Assembly (NCBI RefSeq): GCF_900316465.1
Contig: NZ_ONDD01000027.1
Location: 1 to 30,257, forward strand
Length of the DNA: 30,257 bases
From: an uncultured Fibrobacter sp.
Lineage (GTDB): Bacteria; Fibrobacterota; Fibrobacteria; Fibrobacterales; Fibrobacteraceae
Direction: 5' to 3'
In this document: positions 6,180-15,238 of the stretch, one piece after another
Layout of the letters: each line of letters begins with the position of its first letter
How positions within the stretch are numbered: position 1 is the first letter of the stretch
Translations under genes and position numbers: made by a program
Notes under the pieces: generated by a model
The model's input: the letters and a program-made list of their open reading frames with translations, nothing else
Told to the model about the DNA's origin: nothing
Database searches by the model: none

Positions 6180-6820
6180 CCCGCCGTACGTTAGATATCG
6201 CAATGGCCGTGCTCACCCTGATTTTGATGGGTGGGAACGGTCTTTTTTACAATGCTTTCGGCGAAGTGCTGGATAGTGGACTAGTTCACGAAATCTTGGG
6301 CGTTGTCTTGTTTATCCTATGGGCGGTTCACATTGTTTGGAATCGCGCGTGGATTAAGGGAATGCTCAAGGGAAAGTACAACGCTTTGCGAATCGTGCGG
6401 ACGGTCATTAACGCAGGCGTTATCGTGTGCGTCTTATTCTTGATGGTAAGCGGGGTGATGCTTTCGAATCACGTGTTTTCTTGGCTCGGAATCGAAAGTG
6501 GCGCAAATTTCGCCCGCAATGCCCACATGCTTGCGAGTCACTGGTATCTTGTTTTCGTCTCGCTCCATATCGGGCTACATTTGTCGCTGTTTATCCGCGG
6601 AAAAACTGCGACGGGCATAACGCTCTCGCTCGCCGCTTACGGAATATACGCTTTTGTCGCCCGCGGTCTCTGGAAATACCTTACGCTGCAGCAACCATTC
6701 TTCTTCCTGGATCTGGAACGCGGCTATTTGCTGTTCGCATTAGACTACATCGCCATCATGGTGCTGTTCGCGATGGCGATGCAATTCGTGATGAATGTAA
6801 TGCTTAAATACTCGCGCTGA
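6167..6820 (+). CDS. DUF4405 membrane protein, cytochrome b-like
   Basis: The product has 217 residues starting at GTG (6167); AGGAAG lies 7 bp upstream, inside the flavodoxin gene. It is strongly hydrophobic with about five or six membrane helices. Histidines sit in or near helices in the DUF4405 pattern: HE at 41, HIVWN at 55, H102, H120, SHWYLVF at 125 and HIGLH at 134-138. Such paired histidines are candidate b-type haem ligands, and the domain is thought to resemble the membrane cytochrome subunit of formate dehydrogenase and related enzymes. Coupling to an exported flavodoxin suggests electrons passing from membrane quinol to a periplasmic flavin carrier. Function is inferred. Confidence 0.75.
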   Translation: MGKIARRTLDIAMAVLTLILMGGNGLFYNAFGEVLDSGLVHEILGVVLFILWAVHIVWNRAWIKGMLKGKYNALRIVRTVINAGVIVCVLFLMVSGVMLSNHVFSWLGIESGANFARNAHMLASHWYLVFVSLHIGLHLSLFIRGKTATGITLSLAAYGIYAFVARGLWKYLTLQQPFFFLDLERGYLLFALDYIAIMVLFAMAMQFVMNVMLKYSR

Positions 6821-6822
6821 TA

Positions 6823-6849
6823 AGATTGCCGCGCTTCGCTCGCAATGAC
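6823..6849. repeat. REP-like palindrome between convergent genes
   Basis: AGATTGCC...CGCAATGAC has ATTGC/GCAAT outer arms and GCG/CGC inner arms. Its ends (AGATT...AATGAC; on the minus strand GTCATT...AATCT) match those of the palindrome at 30231-30257. It fills the 37-bp gap between convergent genes and could also act as a terminator. Confidence 0.6.
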
Positions 6850-6857
6850 GACGTGCG

Positions 6858-7970
6858 TTACGACGCGTCTATGTCGGCGGCGATATGCAGGTCGTAGTCG
6901 GGGTAGGCTTCGCTGATTTCCTTGTGCAGGATGTCCAGACCTTCTTGAGGCTTGATTTCGAAGTTCATGACCACGTCAAAACGCATGGTGCGGTCTTCAA
7001 TGTTCACATAAAAGCCGTGGAGTTGCAATGCCCAAGGGTGCTCCTTTACCAACTTCAACACGTTGCTGCGAATTTTGGCAGCTTCGTCATTCTTGGTGTT
7101 GTGTGAATACACGCCTACGCCCGTGAGAATCACGCCGGTTTCTTTGAGTACGCGTGCCTGTACCCTGCGGGTCAGTACGTCGACTTCTTCGACGGTCATG
7201 GTGTCGGGGAGTTCCAAGTGCACGGAACCGAGAAACTTGTCTGGACCGTAATTGTTGAGAATGACGTCGTAAGCGCCGCGGACTTGCGGTTCTTCGGTGA
7301 GCAGCGCCTTGATTTTCTTGACCAGGTCGCCATCGGCGCGCTTGCCCAGAATGTCGTCCAGGGTTTCGATCAGCATTCCGATGCCCGACTTGATGATGAA
7401 TCCTGAAATTACGAGGCCCACGTAGGCTTCAAGTGAAATTCCCGTGAGGATGAAGACGATGGCCGATGCCAGCACCGAAAGGGAGAGAATGGCGTCGAAC
7501 AGGGCGTCTGCACCCGATGCCACGAGTGCGCCCGAGTTCACGCGTTCGCCCTGACGCTTCACGAATTTGCCGAGCACGAGTTTTACCACCACCGCCGAGG
7601 CGATAATTACTAGTGAAACCGTGGAGTAGTCCGCTATTTCGGGGTGGATGATTTTCTTGACCGATTCTACGGCCGAGGTGCCGCCGGCGTAGAGCACGAT
7701 TGCCGCGACCACCATTGCGCTCAGGTATTCGATTCGCCCGTAACCGAGCGGATGCTTTTTGTCGGGAAGTTTGTTCGAAAGTTTCGCGCCCACAATCGTA
7801 ATGACCGAAGACAGCGCGTCGGAAAGGTTGTTCACCGCATCGAGTGTCACGGCGATGGAATTGGTGGCAAAGCCGACGAATGCCTTGAATGCCGATAGCA
7901 CGATGTTTGCCGCGATGCCAATGATGCTTGTCCGGACAATGACCTTTTGACGGTTTTCTGCTTCGTTCAT
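6858..7970 (-). CDS. Cation diffusion facilitator (CDF) metal transporter
   Basis: The product has 370 residues. The start chosen is the ATG at 7970 (MNEAENRQKV), 10 bp after the upstream gene's stop; an in-frame ATG at 8030 would overlap that gene by 50 bp and adds no conserved sequence. The membrane part has a TM2 motif VTLDAVNNLSDALSS (about 40-54) and a TM5 motif ASGADALFDAI (about 151-161), the CDF metal-site positions. Here they are Asn/Asp-rich instead of the His/Asp of zinc-type CDFs. The cytoplasmic C-terminal domain is long (about 210-370). CDF proteins export divalent metals in exchange for protons. The site composition leans towards Mn or Fe rather than Zn, but this is a guess. 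It is probably co-transcribed with the flavin reductase. Confidence 0.88.
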   Translation of the reverse strand: MNEAENRQKVIVRTSIIGIAANIVLSAFKAFVGFATNSIAVTLDAVNNLSDALSSVITIVGAKLSNKLPDKKHPLGYGRIEYLSAMVVAAIVLYAGGTSAVESVKKIIHPEIADYSTVSLVIIASAVVVKLVLGKFVKRQGERVNSGALVASGADALFDAILSLSVLASAIVFILTGISLEAYVGLVISGFIIKSGIGMLIETLDDILGKRADGDLVKKIKALLTEEPQVRGAYDVILNNYGPDKFLGSVHLELPDTMTVEEVDVLTRRVQARVLKETGVILTGVGVYSHNTKNDEAAKIRSNVLKLVKEHPWALQLHGFYVNIEDRTMRFDVVMNFEIKPQEGLDILHKEISEAYPDYDLHIAADIDAS

Positions 7971-7980
7971 GTGAAAACTC

Positions 7981-8562
7981 TTAGCGGATGAAGTTCGTAT
8001 AAATTTTCTTTTCGGCAACAGGCTGCGCAATTCCCGCCTGCTTGCCGGCCTCGATGCTCTTGAGGAGCCAAGCCATGTTGCGGCCGAGTTCGCGCATAAT
8101 CTGCACGCCTTCTTCGTCCTTGAGCACGTCTTCGGGACTGGAGCCGTGGACCATGTTCCAGTAGCGCGAGGTCACCAAGGGCTGCTGCGCGTAGGTGGGG
8201 TACTTGTTCAGTGTGTCGAGGGTGGCGCTGGTGCCGGCGCGGCGTGCCGATGCGACCGTGGCGGCGGGCTTGAAAAGCAGTTCCGCTTCGGCGAGGCCGT
8301 AGAGCCTGTCGAGGAACATCAGCATTTCGCCGCTAGGTGAGGCGTAGTAAACAGGAGAGCCGTAGACCACCGCGTCGGCGGACTTCAGAATTTCTTTGGC
8401 TTCGTGGACAACAGCATCCGTTTCGCCCTTGAGCACGCGGCCCCCGACAAAGAAGATTTCGGTTTCGATGCCTGCGGCGTTGAGTTCGCCCGCGACAATG
8501 TTCAGTGCGGTGTAGGTGCAGCCCTTTTCGCGACGGCTGCCGTTGAACAAGACGACTTTCAT
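7981..8562 (-). CDS. NAD(P)H-dependent FMN reductase-like flavoprotein
   Basis: The product has 193 residues from the ATG at 8562, preceded by GGAG at a 6-bp spacing; an in-frame ATG at 8607 lacks such a site. The flavodoxin-like fold is clear: VVLFNGSRREKGCTYTALN (about 3-21) is the FMN phosphate loop, and YGSPVYYASPSGEMLMFLDR (about 82-101) contacts the flavin. It resembles iron-sulphur flavoproteins (Isf), but the cysteine cluster expected after the GGRV segment is replaced by LKGETDAV, so it should bind FMN only. It lies upstream of the metal transporter and divergent from the xylanase. Electron acceptor unknown. Confidence 0.82.
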   Translation of the reverse strand: MKVVLFNGSRREKGCTYTALNIVAGELNAAGIETEIFFVGGRVLKGETDAVVHEAKEILKSADAVVYGSPVYYASPSGEMLMFLDRLYGLAEAELLFKPAATVASARRAGTSATLDTLNKYPTYAQQPLVTSRYWNMVHGSSPEDVLKDEEGVQIMRELGRNMAWLLKSIEAGKQAGIAQPVAEKKIYTNFIR

Positions 8563-8705
8563 GATAAACTCCGGTTTGCTTGATATTCCCTTTGAAAGAT
8601 ACAACATTCTATTGTCATTTTATCAAAGCTAATTCGATTTTAGCCGTAAATAAAGTGAATTTTTCAACATATTTTATAGTAAGTAAAGTTCAATTGGGAG
8701 GTCTT

Positions 8706-10199
8706 ATGACGGTTTCAATAAAGGGATTTTCTCTTTTTGCGGGGGCCATCGCATTTTGGGGCACTCTTGTCAGTGCTGCAACGATAAACGTTGACATGGA
8801 CAAAGAATACCAGCGCATCAGTGGCTTTGGTGCCGCTTCGGCATGGGCTGGCTCCATCACCGACAAGAACGCCGCCTTCCTTTGGGACTCTACCAGTGGT
8901 GCAGGGCTTACGCTGCACCGCATCCGCATCGCCCCGGACGGCACCACCTCCGAAACAAGTATCGCAAAAAAGGCGAGCGAATACGGCGTCAAGGTCTGGG
9001 CTGCCCCATGGACATCCAAATACACCGTAAATTACGACGGTGACAAAAAGCATTTGGATTTCAATCACGCCCAGGACTGGGCCAACACCATATTGAAGTT
9101 TACGCAAGACATGCGAAATGCTGGTGTTAACTTATATGCAATTTCGTCGCAAAACGAACCAGACGGCACCGGAGACAACCACTACGAACCCGATGAATTG
9201 GCACGTTGGGTCGGCGACTACCTTGGCCCCACCCTCGATACCACGGGTATCAAAATTATTGGCACCGAAGCTATCAACTGGTATGGATTCCCCAATTACA
9301 AAAAAGCTTTCTTCAACAACCCTGCCGCCTTGAAATACACGGACATTTTTGGGACGCACGAATACGGCGGAGACCCGGCCGCATACCCCGAAATTCACGA
9401 AGCCGGCAAGGAATTCTGGGAAACCGAAGTCTATGATCTTGGAAGTAACAAGGAAGACGTGGGCATGGGAAGTGCTCTCCGCGTTGCAGGTGTAATCCAT
9501 GACGCCCTGACTATTGCGAACATGAACGCCTGGCATTTCTGGTGGATTTATTCCTGCAGCGAAGCCAGCTGCGGCAACGGAGCCCTCTGGCCGCAAGGAC
9601 AAGGCAACCCCGACAATGTGGAGCCTACCAAGCGACTCTGGGTCATGGGGAACTTCAGCCGTTTCGCGCGACCCGGCTCCTGGAGAATCGACGCTACCAA
9701 GAATCCCGAAGCGAATGTAAAGGTTACCGCCTATCGCGACTCCCTCAAGACGAAAATTGCAGTCGTCATTCTCAATTCCAAGAATGAGGAATTCAAGGCG
9801 GACTTTGACTTCGGAAACACGAAAATTGGAAGTTTCAAGCCCTACGTTACCGACGACAACAATAACCTCAAGGAAGGTGACGAAGTTCAGGTTGACGATA
9901 CAAAGTGCAGTTACAGCGTTCCGGCCCGCAGTGCAACGACAGTTGAATTCATTCTGTGGCAGGAACCAAAGGTGGAACCGCCCGCAGATTCTACAGAGGC
10001 TATCGCCTTCGGACTTTCTGCCCCCAAAAGCCTCCAAAGCACATATAAGGTGTTTAGCCCGCTCGGAGCGTTTGTCGGTGAATTCCAGGTCGAGCATATC
10101 GGCGAACTCCGCAACGCCATGACAAGCGCTGGCTTAAGCCGCGGCGTGTACATGATCAAACGTGGCTATGCCAAAACGCAATACATGGTTTTGAAATAG
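8706..10199 (+). CDS. Secreted GH30 (subfamily 8-like) endo-xylanase
   Basis: The product has 497 residues. GGGAGG precedes the ATG at 8706, and residues 1-24 are a signal peptide ending LVSA. The GH30 barrel spans about 26-385, with acid/base Glu151 in SSQNEPDG and likely nucleophile Glu241 in WETEVYD. A beta-sandwich side domain includes RPGSWRIDATKNPEANVKV. Subfamily 8 enzymes cut glucuronoxylan, guided by a methylglucuronic acid side chain held by an arginine just after the WWYIRR segment. Here that segment reads FWWIYSCSEASCGNG, so the arginine is absent and two cysteines (284, 289) appear. Residues about 435-497 (VFSPLGAFVGEF..., GVYMIKRGYAKTQYMVLK) resemble a type IX secretion C-terminal signal. 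It stands alone as a transcription unit. Confidence 0.88.
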   Translation: MTVSIKGFSLFAGAIAFWGTLVSAATINVDMDKEYQRISGFGAASAWAGSITDKNAAFLWDSTSGAGLTLHRIRIAPDGTTSETSIAKKASEYGVKVWAAPWTSKYTVNYDGDKKHLDFNHAQDWANTILKFTQDMRNAGVNLYAISSQNEPDGTGDNHYEPDELARWVGDYLGPTLDTTGIKIIGTEAINWYGFPNYKKAFFNNPAALKYTDIFGTHEYGGDPAAYPEIHEAGKEFWETEVYDLGSNKEDVGMGSALRVAGVIHDALTIANMNAWHFWWIYSCSEASCGNGALWPQGQGNPDNVEPTKRLWVMGNFSRFARPGSWRIDATKNPEANVKVTAYRDSLKTKIAVVILNSKNEEFKADFDFGNTKIGSFKPYVTDDNNNLKEGDEVQVDDTKCSYSVPARSATTVEFILWQEPKVEPPADSTEAIAFGLSAPKSLQSTYKVFSPLGAFVGEFQVEHIGELRNAMTSAGLSRGVYMIKRGYAKTQYMVLK

Positions 10200-10233
10200 T
10201 TCGGTTGTGCGAAAGACTGATGTTTTAAATGAA

Positions 10234-10261
10234 AAACGCAGGCTCGGATGAGTCTGCGTTT
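10234..10261. terminator. Bidirectional terminator between xylanase and carB
   Basis: AAACGCAGGCTC and GAGTCTGCGTTT form a 12-bp stem (one G-U pair) around GGAT in the gap between convergent genes, 35 bp after the xylanase stop and 24 bp beyond the carB stop. It has A/T-rich flanks on both sides, giving short U tracts in either direction. Confidence 0.75.
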
Positions 10262-10284
10262 GAAGTTTTGATTGTGACGAAACC

Positions 10285-13200
10285 TTATTTCTTCACGTGA
10301 CGATGGTACTCTTGGAGGCTGCAGACTTCGAATCGGCCGAAGTCGTGCTTGTCCATGAGGCCTTCCACGGTAGAGGTGAGGGCGGCGATGGTCGTGGTGA
10401 TAGGTATGCCAGAGACCACAGCCTTGGAGCGCATCTGGATTTCGTCCACCATGGCTTCGGCGCCGTTCTCGGTGGTGTTCACGATCCACTGCACTTCCTT
10501 GTCGTGAATGAGGTCCAACAGGTTCGGGCGGCCACGGGAGATGCGGAACACGGCGCGGGTCTTGATGCCTTCGTTGTAAAGCATCGTCGAGGTGCCGCGG
10601 GTGGCGTAAATCTGGTAGCCCATGTCTACGAGGCGCTTGATGAGCGGAACGGCCTTCTGCTTGTCTTCGTCCTTGAGCGAGACGAAAATGTTGCCTTCGC
10701 TCGGCACCTTGTTGCCTGCAGCGAGCTGGCTCTTGAGGTAGGCAAGGCCGCGGTCGCGATCGAGGCTCATGACTTCGCCGGTAGACTTCATTTCCGGAGA
10801 AAGCGTGATGTCCACGCCCGGGAACTTGACGAACGGGAACACGGCTTCCTTGACGCTCACGTAAGGCACGTGGACTTCTTCGGTAAAGCCGATCTGTTCG
10901 AGGGTTTCACCGAGCATGCAGCGGCTGGCGTAGCTTGCAAGCGGAACGCCGATGGACTTGGACACGAACGGCACCGTACGGGAGGCACGCGGGTTCACTT
11001 CGATCATGTAGAGTTCGCCATCCTTCACGGCGAGTTGCATGTTCATGAGGCCGACTACGTGGAGTTCCCTTGCAAAGTCCTTCGCATATTGGCGAACCTT
11101 GTCCTGGATTTCCTTGGAAAGCGTCATGGGCGGAATCACGCTGGCGGAGTCGCCGGAGTGGATGCCTGCGGGTTCCACGTGTTCCATGATGGCACCCACC
11201 ACGGTGTGTTTGCCGTCGCTGATGCAGTCCACGTCGAGTTCGGTGGCGTCTTCCAAGAAGCGGTCGATGAGAATCGGCTTGCCTTCACCAATGGCGGCAG
11301 CTTCTTCTACGAACTTGCGGAGGTATTTTTCCTTATAGACAATCACCATGCCGCGGCCGCCGAGAACGAAGCTCGGGCGCACCAAAACGGGGTAGCCAAT
11401 GCGGTCGACAATGGCCAAGGCTTCTTCCACGTTGTGGGCGATGCCGGATGCGGCCTGCTTGATACCGACTTTGTCGACCAGCTGCTTGAAGAAGTCGCGG
11501 TCTTCGGCGAGGTCGATGTCTTCGGGGCTTGTACCTACGACGTTTGCGCCGGCCTTCTTGAGACGCATGGCGAGGTTCAGCGGAGTCTGACCACCGAATT
11601 GCACAATCACGCCCGCGCAGTTTTCGCGTTCGTAAATGCCCATCACGTCTTCGAGCGTGAGCGGTTCAAAGTAGAGCTTGTCGGAGGTATCGTAGTCGGT
11701 GGAAACCGTTTCGGGGTTAGAGTTCACCATGATGACTTCGTAGCCTTCGCGACGGAGCGTAAAGGCGGCGTGGCAGCAGCAATAGTCGAATTCGATACCC
11801 TGACCGATTCTGTTCGGACCACCGCCGAGCACCATGATGCGCTTCTTGCCGCGGTTGCCCATGATGGTGCGAACCGGTTCGGAATTTTCGGCCCAGCAAC
11901 TGTAATAATACGGCGTAATGGCTTCGAATTCGCCGGCGCAAGTGTCCACGGAGTAGTAGCTCGGCTTGAGGCCAATCTGCTTACGCACTTCCATGACGTC
12001 TTCGGGGCGCTTGTGGAACATGTAGCCGATCTGGATATCGCTAAAGCCGAATTCCTTGGCCTGGCGGAACAGCGGAATGTTCTTGGCGAGGCCGGCGAGA
12101 GACTTGGCGGCCTTGATTTCGTCTTCGAAGTAGGCGAGTTCTTCCAAGTGACGGAGGAAGTAGCGGTCAATCTTGGTGAGTTCGTAAAGTTTTTCGATGC
12201 TCCAGCCGCGACGGAAGGCTTCGTACAGCACGAAAATGCGTTCGGCGCTCGGACGGGCGACTTCCTTGGTGAGCGTTTCGTCGTCGTATTCCTTGAACTT
12301 TTCGCACTTGGCGCAAGAACCGAATCCACCGTAACCTGTTTCGAGAGAGCGCAGCGCCTTTTGCATGGCCTGTTTGAAGTTGGAGCCGATAGCCATTGCT
12401 TCGCCCACAGACTTCATCTGGGTGCCGAGTGTAGAATCGGCCTTCGGGAACTTTTCGAAGGTGAAGCGCGGAACCTTCACCACCACGTAGTCAAGCGCCG
12501 GCTCAAAGCAGCTCGGGGTCGTTTGCGTAATGTCATTGCGGAGTTCGTCGAGGGTATAGCCCACAGCGAGCAATGCTGCAATCTTTGCGATGGGGAAGCC
12601 CGTTGCCTTAGAAGCAAGAGCAGAAGAACGGGACACACGCGGGTTCATTTCGATGATGATGCGGCGGCCGGTCTTGGGTTCGATAGCCCACTGCACGTTG
12701 GATCCACCGGTTTCTACGCCGATAGCTTCCATGACCTTCAGGGAGTCGTCACGCATGGCCTGGTAGGCGCGGTCATCGAGGCTCTGGATCGGAGCAACCG
12801 TGATGGAGTCGCCGGTGTGCACGCCCATGGGATCCAGATTTTCGATGGAGCACACGATAACGGCGTTGCCCTTCTTATCGCGCATGACTTCCATTTCGAA
12901 TTCTTTCCAGCCAAGCAGCGATTCTTCGATAAGCACTTCGTTGTTGAGCGAGGCGTCCAAACCGCGGTTCACGATGGTTTCGAATTCTTCAGGGTTGTGG
13001 GCGATACCGCCACCCGTACCGCCAAGCGTAAAGCCGGGACGGATAATCAGCGGCCAGCTGCCGATGGTGTTAGCGATAGCGGTTGCTTCGCTCATGGAGT
13101 GTGCGGAACCGGAACGCGGAAGGTCCAGGCCAATCTTGAGCATGGCTTCCTTGAACAGGTGACGGTCTTCGGCGCGCTGGATGGATTCGGCCTTTGCACC

Positions 13201-13548
13201 GATGAGTTCCACTTGGTAGCGGTCCAAAATGCCGCGTTCGTTCAGTTCCATGGCGAGGTTCAAAGCTGTCTGGCCACCGAGTGTCGGGAGCAATGCATCG
13301 GGGCGTTCGCGACGGATGATTTCGTGCAGAATATCGACGCTCAGCGGTTCGATATAGGTGCGGTCGGCCATTTCGGGGTCGGTCATGATGGTGGCCGGGT
13401 TGGAGTTCACCAACACCACTTCGTAACCTTCGCGGCGCAGCACCTTGCAGGCCTGCACGCCGGAGTAGTCGAATTCGCAGCCCTGGCCAATCACAATCGG
13501 GCCAGAACCAATGAGCATAATCTTCTTGATGTCTGTACGCTTAGGCAT
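10285..13548 (-). CDS. carB: Carbamoyl-phosphate synthase, large subunit
   Basis: The product has 1087 residues, the full family length. It makes carbamoyl phosphate from bicarbonate, two ATP and ammonia channelled from CarA, for pyrimidine and arginine synthesis. The two homologous halves are clear: GPIVIGQGCEFDYSGVQ near the N-terminus and its counterpart GGGPNRIGQGIEFDYCCCH at about 570, each followed by ATP-grasp motifs (PLIIRPGFTLGGTGGGIAHN and PVLVRPSFVLGGRGMVIVY). The C-terminal MGS-like allosteric domain (TRGTSTMLYNEGI... SGIPITTTIAALTSTVEGL) is present. The ATG at 13548 is preferred over 13563 because GGAGG sits 8 bp before it. The start overlaps the pyrG end by 8 bp. Confidence 0.97.
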   Translation of the reverse strand: MPKRTDIKKIMLIGSGPIVIGQGCEFDYSGVQACKVLRREGYEVVLVNSNPATIMTDPEMADRTYIEPLSVDILHEIIRRERPDALLPTLGGQTALNLAMELNERGILDRYQVELIGAKAESIQRAEDRHLFKEAMLKIGLDLPRSGSAHSMSEATAIANTIGSWPLIIRPGFTLGGTGGGIAHNPEEFETIVNRGLDASLNNEVLIEESLLGWKEFEMEVMRDKKGNAVIVCSIENLDPMGVHTGDSITVAPIQSLDDRAYQAMRDDSLKVMEAIGVETGGSNVQWAIEPKTGRRIIIEMNPRVSRSSALASKATGFPIAKIAALLAVGYTLDELRNDITQTTPSCFEPALDYVVVKVPRFTFEKFPKADSTLGTQMKSVGEAMAIGSNFKQAMQKALRSLETGYGGFGSCAKCEKFKEYDDETLTKEVARPSAERIFVLYEAFRRGWSIEKLYELTKIDRYFLRHLEELAYFEDEIKAAKSLAGLAKNIPLFRQAKEFGFSDIQIGYMFHKRPEDVMEVRKQIGLKPSYYSVDTCAGEFEAITPYYYSCWAENSEPVRTIMGNRGKKRIMVLGGGPNRIGQGIEFDYCCCHAAFTLRREGYEVIMVNSNPETVSTDYDTSDKLYFEPLTLEDVMGIYERENCAGVIVQFGGQTPLNLAMRLKKAGANVVGTSPEDIDLAEDRDFFKQLVDKVGIKQAASGIAHNVEEALAIVDRIGYPVLVRPSFVLGGRGMVIVYKEKYLRKFVEEAAAIGEGKPILIDRFLEDATELDVDCISDGKHTVVGAIMEHVEPAGIHSGDSASVIPPMTLSKEIQDKVRQYAKDFARELHVVGLMNMQLAVKDGELYMIEVNPRASRTVPFVSKSIGVPLASYASRCMLGETLEQIGFTEEVHVPYVSVKEAVFPFVKFPGVDITLSPEMKSTGEVMSLDRDRGLAYLKSQLAAGNKVPSEGNIFVSLKDEDKQKAVPLIKRLVDMGYQIYATRGTSTMLYNEGIKTRAVFRISRGRPNLLDLIHDKEVQWIVNTTENGAEAMVDEIQMRSKAVVSGIPITTTIAALTSTVEGLMDKHDFGRFEVCSLQEYHRHVKK

Positions 13549-15238
13549 TCTTTTTGCCTCCATTCACATTCTTCTGCGCGGCTTTTGCGGTCGCGGTTTT
13601 TGTTTTGCCATTTTTCTGTGCAAGAGCGGCTTTTACAAGTCCGCTGAACAGCGGGTGCGGTGCCGTAGGACGGCTCTTGAATTCCGGATGGAACTGGCAG
13701 GCTTCAAAGTAGGGGTGGTTCTTGATTTCCACCATTTCTACGAGCTTGCCGTCGGGCGATGTGCCGGCGATTTTCAGGCCTGCCTTTTCGAGTTCCTTGC
13801 GGAATTCGCTATTGTAGTTGAATTCGTAGCGGTGACGATGGCGTTCGCTAATCTTTTCGCTCTTGTAAAGCTTTGCGGCGTTGGAATCCTTCATGAGCTT
13901 GCACGGGTAAGCGCCGAGGCGCATGGTGCCGCCCTTTTCGGTGACGTTCTTCTGTTCGTCCATCAGGTCAATGACCGGGTGGGCCGTCTTTTCGTCGAAT
14001 TCCGTGGAGTTGGCGTCCTTCCAGCCGAGTACGTTGCGTGCAAATTCAATCACGCAGCACTGCATACCGAGACAAATGCCCAGCAGCGGGACCTTGTGTT
14101 CGCGGGCATACTTGATGGCAACACACTTGCCGTTCACGCCGCGACTACCGAAACCTCCCGGAATCAGGATGCCGTCAGCGTTCTTGATGAGGTTCGGATT
14201 CTTTTCAAGCTCTTCGGCCTCGATGCATTCCACCTTCACCTTGGCGTTGTGTTCCATGCCGGCATGCTGCAAGGCTTCGTGCACGGACTTGTAAGCGTCG
14301 CGGATGGCGATGTACTTGCCCACCAGCGCGATGGTGCATTCATACTTGGGCTGGGTAGCCTTCTTGACGAGTTTGTCCCATTCGGAGTGGATGATGGGGT
14401 GTACGCTCAGATGGAGCTGTTCAAGCACGCGGAGGTCGAGTTCCTGCTTGGAAAGTTCGCGAGGCACAGCGTAAACGGAGTCCTTCACGTCCTTTTCTTC
14501 GATCACGCATTCGGGCTTCACGTTGCAGAAGAGTGCAAGCTTGTCCAGGTGATCCTGCGGAATCGTCATTTCGGTGCGGCACACCAGAATGTCCGGGAAA
14601 ATACCGATGTTACGGAGCTCTGCCACGGAGTGCTGCGAGGGCTTTGTCTTGAGTTCGCCTGCGGCCTTGAGGTAAGGCACGAGAACCAAGTGGACAAAGC
14701 AGGTGTTTTCGACGCCGACTTCAAAACGGAACTGTCTTGCGGCTTCGAGGAACGGGAGCGATTCAATGTCGCCTGCGACACCGCCGATTTCGCAGAGCAC
14801 GATGTCGGCGCCGCTTTCGGCTGCAGAACGGAAGGCATCCTTGATTTCGTTGGTGATGTGCGGAATGACCTGCACTGTGCCGCCCAGGTATTTTCCGGCG
14901 CGTTCTTTTGCGAGCACGGAGGAATAGATGCGACCCGAAGTGTAGCTGGAGGCCTTGGAGCATTGCACGCCTGCGAAGCGTTCGTAGTGGCCGAGGTCAA
15001 GGTCGGTTTCGTAGCCGTCGTCGGTCACGAAAACTTCGCCGTGCTGGTAAGGGCTCATGGTACCCGGGTCCACGTTCAGGTACGGGTCGAGCTTTTGCAT
15101 GAACACCTTGTAGCCGCGGCTCTTGAGGAGGAGGGCGAGCGAAGCGGAGGTGATTCCTTTGCCGAGCGAACTTACCACGCCGCCGGTAATGAAAATGTAC
15201 TTGGTCTGTTTTTTTGCGGCAGCTTTAGAGGAGGACAT
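13541..15238 (-). CDS. pyrG: CTP synthase
   Basis: The product has 565 residues. It converts UTP to CTP using ATP and glutamine. The synthase domain starts FITGGVVSSLGKGITSASLA (about 16-35) with the P-loop, followed by DPYLNVDPGTMSPYQHGEVF. The glutamine amidotransferase domain has GGFGSRGVNGK, the nucleophile cysteine in GICLGMQCC, and FHPEF with the catalytic His and Glu. An extra Ala/Lys-rich basic tail (KTKTATAKAAQKNVNGGKK) follows the usual end. It overlaps carA by 14 bp upstream and carB by 8 bp downstream, so all three are one operon with coupled translation. Its place between carA and carB is unusual. Confidence 0.97.
   Translation of the reverse strand: MSSSKAAAKKQTKYIFITGGVVSSLGKGITSASLALLLKSRGYKVFMQKLDPYLNVDPGTMSPYQHGEVFVTDDGYETDLDLGHYERFAGVQCSKASSYTSGRIYSSVLAKERAGKYLGGTVQVIPHITNEIKDAFRSAAESGADIVLCEIGGVAGDIESLPFLEAARQFRFEVGVENTCFVHLVLVPYLKAAGELKTKPSQHSVAELRNIGIFPDILVCRTEMTIPQDHLDKLALFCNVKPECVIEEKDVKDSVYAVPRELSKQELDLRVLEQLHLSVHPIIHSEWDKLVKKATQPKYECTIALVGKYIAIRDAYKSVHEALQHAGMEHNAKVKVECIEAEELEKNPNLIKNADGILIPGGFGSRGVNGKCVAIKYAREHKVPLLGICLGMQCCVIEFARNVLGWKDANSTEFDEKTAHPVIDLMDEQKNVTEKGGTMRLGAYPCKLMKDSNAAKLYKSEKISERHRHRYEFNYNSEFRKELEKAGLKIAGTSPDGKLVEMVEIKNHPYFEACQFHPEFKSRPTAPHPLFSGLVKAALAQKNGKTKTATAKAAQKNVNGGKKNA

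Noticed and set aside
7971..8030. Upstream in-frame start for the CDF transporter
   Set aside because: It would add 20 non-conserved residues overlapping the flavin reductase gene; the ATG at 7970 fits the family start better.
10297..13647. Very long open frame (over 1100 codons) on the strand opposite carB
   Set aside because: Its translation is a low-complexity His/Val/Phe/Glu mix produced by codon bias of carB; no start signal or domain is visible.
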